The notes beneath the pieces were generated by a model. It did no database searches and was not told the DNA's origin. It saw only the letters and a program-made list of their open reading frames with translations. 64,000 nt of DNA, from assembly GCA_945911015.1 (NCBI GenBank), contig CAMDZW010000004.1, forward strand, positions 1 to 64,000, read 5' to 3'. The DNA comes from an uncultured Propionibacteriaceae bacterium (GTDB lineage: Bacteria; Actinomycetota; Actinomycetes; Propionibacteriales; Propionibacteriaceae). Made by a program: the position numbers and the translations under genes. Below, in pieces: positions 7,428 through 15,945 of the stretch (within the stretch, counting starts at the first letter, position 1; each line of letters starts with the position of its first letter).

Positions 7428-9050
7428 ATGCTCGATTTCAATCGCCGACAGGTCCTCAAAGGTGGCCTGGCGGCCGGACTCCTGACTGCTGGCGGCGCGT
7501 CCCTGGCCGGTTGCCGTACGGACAACAACTCCACCACCGCCAGCGGCGAGGACAACGACGCCGTGCTCCTGCCCAACCACGTGCGCTACGACGGGGTCGA
7601 GCCCGACTTCCGCGGTGAGAACGGTGTCGACGATGCCGTCTTGGCCTACCCCGCCGATCCCATCGCCGCCGTCGGGCAGCCGGACGGCGACGGCCAGCCC
7701 GTGACCGCGATGGCCATGACCAACACCCCGATCCCTCCGCCGGTGGACAAGAACCAGTACTGGCAGGAACTCAACAGCCGTCTCGGCTATGACCTCCGGA
7801 TGCAGCTGGTGCCGAGCTCGGAGTTCTCGGCCAAGTTCCAGACCTCCCTGGCCGGCGAGGCCCTGCCCGACCTGGTCGCCCTGTTCACCCACCAAATCCG
7901 GTCCCTGCCCCAGGTGCTCGCCTCCCGTGCGGTCGATCTGACCCCGCACCTGTCAGGCGATGCCATCCAGAAGTACCCGATGCTGGCCAACATCCCCACC
8001 GACTCCTGGCGGCTGTCGGTCTTCGGCGGCAAGATCTTCGGCGTGCCGGTCCCCCGCGGGGCCCAGAGCTCGTGGACCCTCTACGGACGTCGCGACATGC
8101 TCGAGGCCGAGGGCATCACCGAACCGCCGGCCACCCTGGCCGACTACGAGGCGCTGTGGCAACAGCTGACCTCGAAGGAGAACGACCTGTTCGGTCTGGG
8201 CCGCATCCCGAAGGACTGGCTGCGTCAGAGCTACGGCATCGCCAACGGATGGTCCCTCGAGGACGGTAAGCTGGTCAGCGCCCTGGAGGATGAACGGCAG
8301 GCCGACGTACTGGAGGCAGGCCGCAGGATTCTCAAGTCGGGTGTGGTGCGGCCCGATTCGTTCGCCGCAGCCGCCGCCACCCGCAAGGGTTGGATGGCGG
8401 TCGACTCGATCTGGTTCGTCGACGACACATTCAGCGGATGGCCGGACTTCTACCTCTACCCGGTCTCCGACACCTACCGACTACTGACCTGGGCGCCGCC
8501 GGCCCTCGACGGTGGCGAGGCCCCGATCTGGGCGGCCAGCCCCACCTACAGCATCACCATGGTCAACGCCCAGGCGGCCGATCGCATCGACACCATGCTC
8601 TCGCTGCTCAACTACCTCGCGGCCCCCTTCGGCACCGAGGAGTACCTGTTCAAGATGTTCGGCACCGAAGGGGTGCACCATGAGCTCGACGGCACCGACC
8701 CGGTGCTGACCGACAGCGGCAAGGTCGAGACCCGGCTCAGCCTGCAGTACCTGGCACAAGGTCCTTGGACGATCTACATGGCCGGGATGCCCGAGGTGAC
8801 CCGCGACGCGTTCGAGGCACAGAGCAAGCTGGTCCCCACCGCCGTGGACAATCCGACTCTCGGCCTCTACTCCGAGACCAACATCAAGGACGGACCCAAG
8901 ATCGGTCTTGGTGACCTGGAGAACGACATCCTGCAGGGCCGCAAGCCGGTGAGTGCCTGGGCCGAAGGCGTGGCCGACTGGAAGAAGAAGGGCGGTGACA
9001 AGATCCGCGACGAGTTCCAGGCAGAGCTGGACCGACGCAACGACACGTGA
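7428..9050 (+). CDS. LplA-like carbohydrate-binding lipoprotein
   Basis: The protein has 540 residues from ATG 7428, seven bases after GAAGGAG. It has a Tat signal (FNRRQVLKGG) and a lipobox (LAGC, Cys29), so it is a lipid-anchored binding protein of a sugar ABC importer. It belongs to the long LplA/YtcQ-like class: DLTPHLSGDAIQKYPMLAN, GKIFGVPVPR and a C-terminal WKKKGGDKIRDEFQAEL segment recur in the paralogues at 34.7 and 43.2 kb. No permease or ATPase gene follows; the next gene is unrelated. The LacI operator pair upstream suggests sugar induction. The ligand is unknown. Confidence 0.9.
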   Translation: MLDFNRRQVLKGGLAAGLLTAGGASLAGCRTDNNSTTASGEDNDAVLLPNHVRYDGVEPDFRGENGVDDAVLAYPADPIAAVGQPDGDGQPVTAMAMTNTPIPPPVDKNQYWQELNSRLGYDLRMQLVPSSEFSAKFQTSLAGEALPDLVALFTHQIRSLPQVLASRAVDLTPHLSGDAIQKYPMLANIPTDSWRLSVFGGKIFGVPVPRGAQSSWTLYGRRDMLEAEGITEPPATLADYEALWQQLTSKENDLFGLGRIPKDWLRQSYGIANGWSLEDGKLVSALEDERQADVLEAGRRILKSGVVRPDSFAAAAATRKGWMAVDSIWFVDDTFSGWPDFYLYPVSDTYRLLTWAPPALDGGEAPIWAASPTYSITMVNAQAADRIDTMLSLLNYLAAPFGTEEYLFKMFGTEGVHHELDGTDPVLTDSGKVETRLSLQYLAQGPWTIYMAGMPEVTRDAFEAQSKLVPTAVDNPTLGLYSETNIKDGPKIGLGDLENDILQGRKPVSAWAEGVADWKKKGGDKIRDEFQAELDRRNDT

Positions 9051-9089
9051 TGGGGCGCCACCATCGGCGCGGTTCACTAGGATGACGGC

Positions 9090-11234
9090 GTGGAGACTCG
9101 GTGGCTGCGCGCGGCACGTGTGCTGCTGGCGACCCTGCTGGTGGCGCTGGTCCTGACCCCAGCCACCCAACAAGCGCATGCTGTCGACGAAGAACAGATC
9201 CGGGTCGAGCTGGACCAGGTGAGGCCGACCATCGCCCACTCCGACGACACGATCACCGTCAAGGGAACCGTCACCAATGTCACCGACGTCCCGCTGCACC
9301 ACATCCAGGTGCTGCTGTGGCGTGACCAGGCCCCCATCACCACCACCGAACAACTCGACTGGGTGTTGGGCACCCCGCCCAGCGATCCGCCCGGCAATCC
9401 GATGGTCAACCCCGGCAACTTCGTCGACCTGACCCGCAGCGTCGCCTCCCCCGACCTGCCGCCCACGCTCGCACCGGGCCAGTCGCTGTCCTTCGAGGTC
9501 AGCGGCACCATCGAGCAGATGCGGATCCCCCAGACCAATGCGGTCTACCCGATCGGCGTGATGGTCAAGGGCAACGCCCAGGCCAACTTCTGGCCCCAGA
9601 CCGTTGGCCGCGGCCGCACCCTGCTCCCCGTCATGGACGACACCGAAGGCGGTGTACGGGGAGTGCTCAGTTCGCTGGTGGTGCTGCAGAGCACCCCCAG
9701 CCAACTCGTCCCCGGAGAGTTCGCCGACGACCACCTCGCCGAGGAGGTCGGCCCGGACGGCCGGCTGACCGCACTGCTGAGCAGTGCCGCCCGCCCGGAC
9801 GTCTCCTGGGCGGTCGACCCCGATCTCATCGCCTCATTGGAGGCGATGGCGGCCGGCTACCAGGTCCGTACCTCGGCCGGCCTCGCCCCGGGCAGCGGCG
9901 CGGTCGATGCTGCCCGTTGGCTCGAGGACTTCCACACACTGGACCGGGCACGGGGTCATCAGCTCCCGTACGCACAGCTTGACCTGGCCGCGATCAGCGG
10001 CCGCGACGATGCCGACGAACTGGTGGCTGCAGCCGTCCGCGCCGCAACCCGCGTCAGTGCCACCTCTGACCTGCCCGTGCTGGGCCTCCCGGCCGACGGG
10101 ATCGCCGACCAGGCCACCCTTGACCTGCTGCAGGCACTCGACCCGGCGATCATGCTGCTGTCGGACGTGAGCAATCCCGATGCCGGCATCGGCCAACTCG
10201 ACCAGACCCCAGTGCTGACCTTCGCGGCCAATGCCTTCACCGGTGGCCCGGCCGACTCCGGGTCGGACGACCCCGAAGCCGACTCCGACCTCAAGGTGCG
10301 CCAGCAGATGTTGGCCTCCGGTCTGGTCGCGGCGCTGAGGCTGGAACCGTCGGTGCGGCTGATCACCACCGCTGCCGACGCGGCTCGCGACGAGGCCGCC
10401 GAACCTGACTACGTGGAGCGCCGCACGCTCTCCGACCTGGCCGATGCCGATCCGACCCGCGGGTTCCCAGCACCAACCATCCCGGACGAAGTCCCTGTGC
10501 TGACCGAGCCGCAGCTCGCACTGGCCGAACAGGTCCGCACCGACCACCAGCTCCTGGCCGAGCTGCTGGTCGACCCCGGCGACACCACCGACCGCTCCGA
10601 CCTGGCCACCACTCGAGCGCTGTCTGCGGCGTGGCGGAGCAAGGCCACCGCCCACCGGTCCTATGTCGACCTGTTGCGCCACGATGCCAACGGCCTGCTG
10701 ACCGGCGACGCGGTCACCCTGGGTCAGCCGGTGCCGGCCATCCTCACCGGCTCGACCGGGTCGTTCCCGTTGACCATCACCAACAACCTCGATGTGCCGG
10801 TCCGGGTCGGGGTGCGGGTCGAGTCGGCCAACCGGTCCCGACTCACGGTGAAGTCGATCGACCAGATCGTGGTCCAACCCGGCGAACGGGTCCAGGTCCA
10901 GATCGCCGCCGAACCGGCCGGCAACGGTGAGGTGGCGGTCGTGGCCCAACTCGTCACCGTCTCGGGCGAGCCCCTCGGCGAACCGACCACCCGGACCGTG
11001 ATCATCACCCAGTACGGCACGGTCGGCTGGGCGATTGCCATTGGCGCAGGGGCAGCCTTCTTCCTCTTCACCGCGCTGCGGATCCGCAAGGTCCGCCGCC
11101 AGCGGGCCGTCGAACCGGAGCTGGTCGCGGCCACTCCCCTGGCGCTGCCCTCCGGTGACGGAGCCACAGCCGTCGTACCCGAGGCGGGCAGTTCGGCCGA
11201 GGTGAGCGATGTGGCCGAGGTGGGCGATGACTGA
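9090..11234 (+). CDS. DUF6049 family membrane-anchored protein
   Basis: The protein has 714 residues with a GTG start after AGGA. It has a signal peptide (to about residue 30, ending ATQQAHA), a long extracellular part with an early Ig-like domain (IAHSDDTITVKGTVTNVTD), and one C-terminal transmembrane helix (about 645-665, GWAIAIGAGAAFFLFTAL) with a short cytoplasmic tail. It corresponds by position and architecture to mycobacterial Rv3909, always found next to the MurJ-type flippase. A role in cell-wall assembly is inferred from this linkage. Its stop overlaps the murJ start by eight bases, so translation is probably coupled. Confidence 0.88.
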   Translation: METRWLRAARVLLATLLVALVLTPATQQAHAVDEEQIRVELDQVRPTIAHSDDTITVKGTVTNVTDVPLHHIQVLLWRDQAPITTTEQLDWVLGTPPSDPPGNPMVNPGNFVDLTRSVASPDLPPTLAPGQSLSFEVSGTIEQMRIPQTNAVYPIGVMVKGNAQANFWPQTVGRGRTLLPVMDDTEGGVRGVLSSLVVLQSTPSQLVPGEFADDHLAEEVGPDGRLTALLSSAARPDVSWAVDPDLIASLEAMAAGYQVRTSAGLAPGSGAVDAARWLEDFHTLDRARGHQLPYAQLDLAAISGRDDADELVAAAVRAATRVSATSDLPVLGLPADGIADQATLDLLQALDPAIMLLSDVSNPDAGIGQLDQTPVLTFAANAFTGGPADSGSDDPEADSDLKVRQQMLASGLVAALRLEPSVRLITTAADAARDEAAEPDYVERRTLSDLADADPTRGFPAPTIPDEVPVLTEPQLALAEQVRTDHQLLAELLVDPGDTTDRSDLATTRALSAAWRSKATAHRSYVDLLRHDANGLLTGDAVTLGQPVPAILTGSTGSFPLTITNNLDVPVRVGVRVESANRSRLTVKSIDQIVVQPGERVQVQIAAEPAGNGEVAVVAQLVTVSGEPLGEPTTRTVIITQYGTVGWAIAIGAGAAFFLFTALRIRKVRRQRAVEPELVAATPLALPSGDGATAVVPEAGSSAEVSDVAEVGDD

Positions 11235-14200
11235 TCGGCCCGACGACACGGCGGTCCGCTCGGGTCCGCGCCAGTCCCGGACGTCGAAGCAGCTCGCCGC
11301 CACGTACCTGATGGCCAGCGGCACCATGGTGTCGCGGCTGTTGGGCTTCGTACGGTCGGTGATGATCGCCTTCGTCATCGGCAACGGCACCCAACAGGTC
11401 GAGATGTTCACCCTGGCCAACACGGTGCCGAACATGATCTACACCCTGCTGGCCGGTGGTGTGCTCAACACGGTCCTGGTGCCGCAGATCGTGCGGGCGA
11501 TCAAGAAGGACGCCGACCGGGGCGAGGCCTACATCAACCGCATCCTGACCGCAGCACTGTCGGTGCTGGCCCTGGTCACCGTGGTCATCACCCTGGCAGC
11601 ACCGCTGGTCGTCAACATCTATCTCGACCACGGGTGGAAGACCCCCGACAAGGCGATGCACTACGACAACATCGTCTTGTTGGCGTACCTGTGCCTGCCG
11701 CAACTGTTCTTCTACGGCGCCAATGTCCTGATCGGGCAGGTGCTGAACTCCCGCGAGCGGTACGGCCCGATGATGTGGTCGCCGATCGCCAACAACATCA
11801 TCTCCATCGCCGTCTTCGGGCTCTACCTCGGCGTGTGGGGAACCGGGGCCGACCTGTCACAGCCGTTCACCACCCCGCAGGCGCTGGTGCTCGGCATCGG
11901 CGCCACCCTCGGCATCATCGCCCAGGCCCTGGTGCTGGTGCCCTATCTCCTGGCCGGCGAGCACAGGTTCCGGCCACGTTTCGACTGGCGGGGTGTCGGG
12001 CTGCGCCACACCGCCGGGCTGGCGAAGTGGACGGTCGGTTTCGTCATCGTCACCCAGCTCGGGATGCTGGTCATCACCCGGCTCGCCTCGGCCGCCACCG
12101 TCGACGGCGACGGAGCCGGGTTCAACGTCTACAACCAGGCGATGTTGATCTGGATCCTGCCGCACTCACTGCTGACGGTGTCCATGACGACCGCGATGTT
12201 GACCTCCGCATCAGCGCGGGCCGCCAAGGGGGACCGGGCCGGAGTGGCGGCAGAATCGATGCGCACGATGCGGATCACCTTGACGATCCTGTTGCCGGCC
12301 GCCGTCGCCTTCGCTGTCCTCGGGCTGCCCCTGACCCAGTTGCTGTTCGGCAACGGCGCCGGCGCCGAGGACGCCCACTATCTCGGCTGGACATTGATGG
12401 CGCTCGCGGTCGGCCTGGTCCCGTTCACCCTCAACTATGTGGTGCAGCGGACCTTCTATGCCGTCGAGGACACCCGCAGCACCTTCTTCCAGCAGCTCCT
12501 CATCAGCGGTCTCAACGTGGTGATCGCGATGGCCCTGGTGCTGCCCTTCGACGCTCCGGAATGGATCGCGCCCAAGCTCGGTCTGGCCTACTCCCTGTCG
12601 TACGGGATCGCCTTCCTGATCGACTTCGCCTGGCTGAAACGACGCCTGCCCCAGATGAAGCCGGCGGTGCTGTTCCGGCTGGGCGTGCGGGTGCTGGTCG
12701 CCGTGCTGCCCGGGGCAATGCTGGCCGGAGTGGTCTGCACCCTGATGGCCGCCGATGCCTCGCAGCCGGTGCGTGCACTGCTGTTGGCGGTCTGCGGGGT
12801 GCTCGCAGTCGCGATGTATCTCGGCTTCGCCCGACTGCTGCACATCAAGGAGGTCAACCAGCTGGCCGGCGGGTTCCGCCGCCGCAAGCCGGCGGCCGTC
12901 GAAGAGCCCGCCGAGTCACAATCGCGCAACCGTCAGCGACCCGCCGACACTGCCGACACCATCCTGCAGCCCGCGGTCAGTACCATTCCAACCACGGCGG
13001 CCACAACGGCCGCCGAGCCGATGAGCCAGGGTGGATCGACGGTGGAGACCGAGCATGGGACGAGTCACGCAGTCGTGACGTCACCCCGTACGCCATCCCC
13101 CGAGCCAGAGGTGCCGACCGAGCACCGTGGCACGGTGCTGGGAGGCCGTTACCGGCTCGAGGACCAGATGGCCCAGTCCGGAGACGTCGTCAGTTGGCGC
13201 GCCTTTGACTCCGTGTTGTCCCGGTCGGTGGTGATCCACCTGTTGCCGAGCGACGATCCGCACAGCGACCAGGTCCTCGCCTCGGCCCGCAAGGCCGCCA
13301 CCGCCACCGATTCCCGATTCCTCCGGATCCTCGACGCGGTCCCCGCGGTGGCTGGCGAGCACGGCTCGTACGTGGTCTGTGAGTACTCACCGGGCCAGAA
13401 CCTGACTCAGCTCCTGGCCCACGGGCCGATCAGCGCCCTGGAGGCAGCGTGGGTGATCCGGGAGGTCGCCGACGCGATCGCCGGGGTGCACCAGCACGGC
13501 CTGCACCACCTGCGGATCAGCCCCGACTCGATCTGGATCACCCCAACCGGCAACGTCAAGGTCGGTGACCTGGCGATCCGTGCCCAGTTCCGTGGCAACG
13601 CCGACCCGGACCGGCTGTCGCCGGGGCGGGGTCGGACCTCGTTCCATCCCAAGACGGCCGAAGCCCATGATGTCGCCGACCTCGGCCGGGTGCTCTACGC
13701 CTGCCTGGTGCACCGGTGGCCCGGCGGCCACCGGTACGGGCTCGAAGCGGCACCGACCAGCGGCGACGAATGGTTGACCCCACGCCAGGTGCGGCACGGG
13801 GTGTCGCCGGCCCTGGACCGGATCTGCGGTCAGATCCTGTCGGAGGTGCCACGCCAGGGCGAGCCGATCCGTACCGCCTCGGAGCTGGTCCATGCCTTGA
13901 CCCGGATCCTGGGCGCCGCTGATGCCTCCACCGATCTGGAGCGGCGACTGCAGCAGCCGGTCCCGCCGGTGCCGACCGAGGCCGGTGAGCCGGTCGTCAC
14001 GACCGAGTCGCCGCTGAGCACCTACTGGGCACAGGCAGTCCGCGAAGAACACGGACCGGATGTGGCCAGCGCGACCTCGGCCAATGAGGAGGAGTACGAG
14101 GAGGAGACCACCTCACGCAAGTGGGTTGTCGGCGGCATCGTGCTGGTCCTGGCGATCCTGCTGGTCGTGGTCATTGCGGTGATGGCGCAGCTGCGTGAAC

Positions 14201-14748
14201 CCGACGACATCCCGACCACCACCCCGACCAGCCGGACCTCGACCGGCGGGGACGAGAGCCCGAGCCAGTCGGCGCCGATCCGGCTCGATATCATCGGCGG
14301 CACCGACTTCGATCCCGACGGCGATGACCAGGCCGAGAACCCTGATCAGGTCCCGCAGGCCTTCGACGGCGATCCGTCAACGGCATGGTCGACCGTCTAC
14401 TACATCGGCAACCCGGTGTTCGGCGGCTACCCCAAGGAAGGGGTCGGCCTGATTGTCGACCTCGGCTCACCGAAGGCGGTCAACCAGTTCGAGCTGATCA
14501 TGGCCGTCGAAGGGGCCGACCTGTCGATCATGGTGCCGGTGGCCCCACCGGGAGAGGTCGGCGAGCCGCCGAAATCGGGGATGGACCAATGGCGCTCCAT
14601 CGGAGACTTCACCGATGTCGGCGAGCGGGTGTCGCTGAGTCTGGATGAGTCCGAGACCACCCGGTTCGTGCTGATCGCCTTCACCAAGCTCGGCCCCGAC
14701 GGCGGACGGTATCGTGCCGGTGTGGCTGAGATCGAGGTGTACGGGTGA
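11227..14748 (+). CDS. murJ: Lipid II flippase MurJ fused to pseudokinase and outer domain
   Basis: The protein has 1173 residues. ATG 11227 follows GAGGTGG and overlaps the previous gene (ATGACTGA). Residues about 25-540 are the multi-helix MurJ/MviN flippase that moves lipid II across the membrane. Residues about 630-900 form a protein-kinase fold that has lost its catalytic residues: the HRD position reads HLR and the DFG position DLA. One transmembrane helix follows (about 965-988). The last 165 residues form an extracellular beta-sandwich resembling a discoidin domain (FDGDPSTAWSTVYY). The same order is known in mycobacterial MviN (Rv3910), where the pseudokinase binds FhaA after phosphorylation by PknB. 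Similar control is inferred here. Confidence 0.95.
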   Translation: MTDRPDDTAVRSGPRQSRTSKQLAATYLMASGTMVSRLLGFVRSVMIAFVIGNGTQQVEMFTLANTVPNMIYTLLAGGVLNTVLVPQIVRAIKKDADRGEAYINRILTAALSVLALVTVVITLAAPLVVNIYLDHGWKTPDKAMHYDNIVLLAYLCLPQLFFYGANVLIGQVLNSRERYGPMMWSPIANNIISIAVFGLYLGVWGTGADLSQPFTTPQALVLGIGATLGIIAQALVLVPYLLAGEHRFRPRFDWRGVGLRHTAGLAKWTVGFVIVTQLGMLVITRLASAATVDGDGAGFNVYNQAMLIWILPHSLLTVSMTTAMLTSASARAAKGDRAGVAAESMRTMRITLTILLPAAVAFAVLGLPLTQLLFGNGAGAEDAHYLGWTLMALAVGLVPFTLNYVVQRTFYAVEDTRSTFFQQLLISGLNVVIAMALVLPFDAPEWIAPKLGLAYSLSYGIAFLIDFAWLKRRLPQMKPAVLFRLGVRVLVAVLPGAMLAGVVCTLMAADASQPVRALLLAVCGVLAVAMYLGFARLLHIKEVNQLAGGFRRRKPAAVEEPAESQSRNRQRPADTADTILQPAVSTIPTTAATTAAEPMSQGGSTVETEHGTSHAVVTSPRTPSPEPEVPTEHRGTVLGGRYRLEDQMAQSGDVVSWRAFDSVLSRSVVIHLLPSDDPHSDQVLASARKAATATDSRFLRILDAVPAVAGEHGSYVVCEYSPGQNLTQLLAHGPISALEAAWVIREVADAIAGVHQHGLHHLRISPDSIWITPTGNVKVGDLAIRAQFRGNADPDRLSPGRGRTSFHPKTAEAHDVADLGRVLYACLVHRWPGGHRYGLEAAPTSGDEWLTPRQVRHGVSPALDRICGQILSEVPRQGEPIRTASELVHALTRILGAADASTDLERRLQQPVPPVPTEAGEPVVTTESPLSTYWAQAVREEHGPDVASATSANEEEYEEETTSRKWVVGGIVLVLAILLVVVIAVMAQLREPDDIPTTTPTSRTSTGGDESPSQSAPIRLDIIGGTDFDPDGDDQAENPDQVPQAFDGDPSTAWSTVYYIGNPVFGGYPKEGVGLIVDLGSPKAVNQFELIMAVEGADLSIMVPVAPPGEVGEPPKSGMDQWRSIGDFTDVGERVSLSLDESETTRFVLIAFTKLGPDGGRYRAGVAEIEVYG

Positions 14749-15347
14749 CCGCTCCAGCAGCGGTGGGCGCGGGAGCAGTCGATGACCCCCGCGAGGATGC
14801 CGCCCTGCTGAACGCCCATGTTGCGGGGGATCCCGAGGCATTTGCCGTGTTGGCAGCCCGCCACCAGAACCGGATGTGGGCGGTCGCGCTGCGCACCATG
14901 CGGGAGCCGGAGGAGGCCGCCGAGGCCCTGCAGGACGCCTACATCCATGCCTTCCGACGGGCCGAGACCTTCCGCGGTGAGGCCGCGGTGACGACCTGGC
15001 TGCACCGGATCGTGGTCAATGCCTGCCTCGACCGGATCCGGCGCAACAAGGTCCGCCGGACCGAGGCACTGCCCGAAGACCTCGACCGGATGGCCGAGCT
15101 GGCCGCCGACACCGTCGACAGCGGCGAGATGTTGGAGGGCAAGGAGCTGCAGGCCGACATCGCCGAGGCGCTGGGACAACTGAATCCCGACCAACGGGCC
15201 GCCGTGGTGCTGGTCGACATGGAGGGATACTCGGTGGTGGAGGCGGCCGCCATGCTCGGCTGCGCCCCCGGCACCATCAAGAGTCGCTGTTCGCGCGGCA
15301 GGGCCAAACTGGCGCCACTGGTGGCCCATTTGAGGGGACTGTCATGA
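14745..15347 (+). CDS. sigM: ECF sigma factor SigM
   Basis: The protein has 200 residues with a GTG start overlapping the murJ stop (GTGA). Region 2 holds AVALRTMREPEEAAEALQDAYIHAFRR and the -10-reading segment (FRGEAAVTTWLHRIVVNACLDR). Region 4 has the helix-turn-helix (GYSVVEAAAMLGCAPGTIKSRC). Position after MurJ and before a zinc-type anti-sigma factor matches sigM of mycobacteria, a sigma factor for envelope and oxidative stress genes. Unlike there, no thioredoxin reductase or thioredoxin genes follow. Its probable target promoter lies just downstream. Confidence 0.93.
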   Translation: MTAPAAVGAGAVDDPREDAALLNAHVAGDPEAFAVLAARHQNRMWAVALRTMREPEEAAEALQDAYIHAFRRAETFRGEAAVTTWLHRIVVNACLDRIRRNKVRRTEALPEDLDRMAELAADTVDSGEMLEGKELQADIAEALGQLNPDQRAAVVLVDMEGYSVVEAAAMLGCAPGTIKSRCSRGRAKLAPLVAHLRGLS

Positions 15348-15371
15348 TGAGTGCGATGTCGGCGAATCGGT

Positions 15372-15398
15372 GGGAACCGATTGTGGGGCTCGAGCGTC
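15372..15398 (+). promoter_or_regulatory. ECF-type (SigM-like) promoter
   Basis: GGGAACC at 15372-15378 and CGTC at 15395-15398 are separated by 16 bp. This matches the GGAAC and CGTC elements reported for SigM/SigE-type promoters in actinobacteria. It lies between sigM and the anti-sigma gene and would let SigM raise its own inhibitor. The start codon is about 68 bp downstream. Confidence 0.7.
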
Positions 15399-15465
15399 AG
15401 TGTCCCCGTGGCCCCCGGAGGGTGAAGCCACGTCCAATGATTTCTCAGTGTGCCAGGAGGCCGTG

Positions 15466-15822
15466 GTGAACCACCTCAACGCCGACGAGCTGAGCGCGCT
15501 GGCCGAAGGCACTCTGGCCGCCGACCGGATCGATCATCTCGCCGCCTGCGATTCCTGCGCTGACCACCTGAGATCGGTGAGTTCCTTGCTGTCCGACCTG
15601 CCGCCGCCGGTGATGCCAGAAGCCGTGGCGGCCCGGTTGGCCAACGTCATCGGCGAGGAGAGCCGTCTCCGGGCCTCCGGTGAGATCTCCCGGATCGAGG
15701 CCCAGCAGCAGGCAGCCCACGCCAAACGGGTTTCGTTGGGCAGCTTCGGGGACAACTCGCCCCGTAAGGGGCTCGCCGCCAAGCTCACCCCCGCGCGACA
15801 GGTGCGCACCCGTACGCGCTGA
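15466..15822 (+). CDS. Zinc-type anti-sigma factor, soluble
   Basis: The protein has 118 residues from GTG 15466, five bases after AGGAGG; a longer frame to 15370 would run through the promoter. HLAACDSC near residue 25 is the H-x3-C-x2-C zinc anti-sigma motif. It should bind and silence SigM. The mycobacterial counterpart (RsmA) has a transmembrane helix and an outer domain. Here the chain ends in a basic tail (KLTPARQVRTRTR) with no membrane segment, so release would depend on a cytoplasmic signal such as thiol oxidation. A hairpin follows the stop codon. Confidence 0.85.
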   Translation: MNHLNADELSALAEGTLAADRIDHLAACDSCADHLRSVSSLLSDLPPPVMPEAVAARLANVIGEESRLRASGEISRIEAQQQAAHAKRVSLGSFGDNSPRKGLAAKLTPARQVRTRTR

Positions 15823-15826
15823 GTCA

Positions 15827-15854
15827 CCTGCGCCGCCCTTGCTTGGGCGGCAGG
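15827..15854 (+). terminator. Hairpin after the sigM/anti-sigma unit
   Basis: CCTG-CG-CCGCCC pairs with GGGCGG-CAGG around the loop TTGCTT, beginning four bases after the anti-sigma stop codon. The stem is very GC-rich with no clear T-run. It probably separates this unit from the luciferase-like genes. Confidence 0.6.
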
Positions 15855-15945
15855 CATCGGAGACCGCCCCGGGACCGGAGGGAATAGACGGGGCATGCTC
15901 CCTGTTGATACGGTTGAATCGTCAACCATCAAAGGAGCAACCACC

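Noticed and set aside
9849..11435. Long minus-strand frames opposite DUF6049 and murJ
   Set aside because: They lack motifs, have poor residue composition (Arg, Gly, His, Val runs) and face genes with clear domains; they are shadows of high-GC coding strands.
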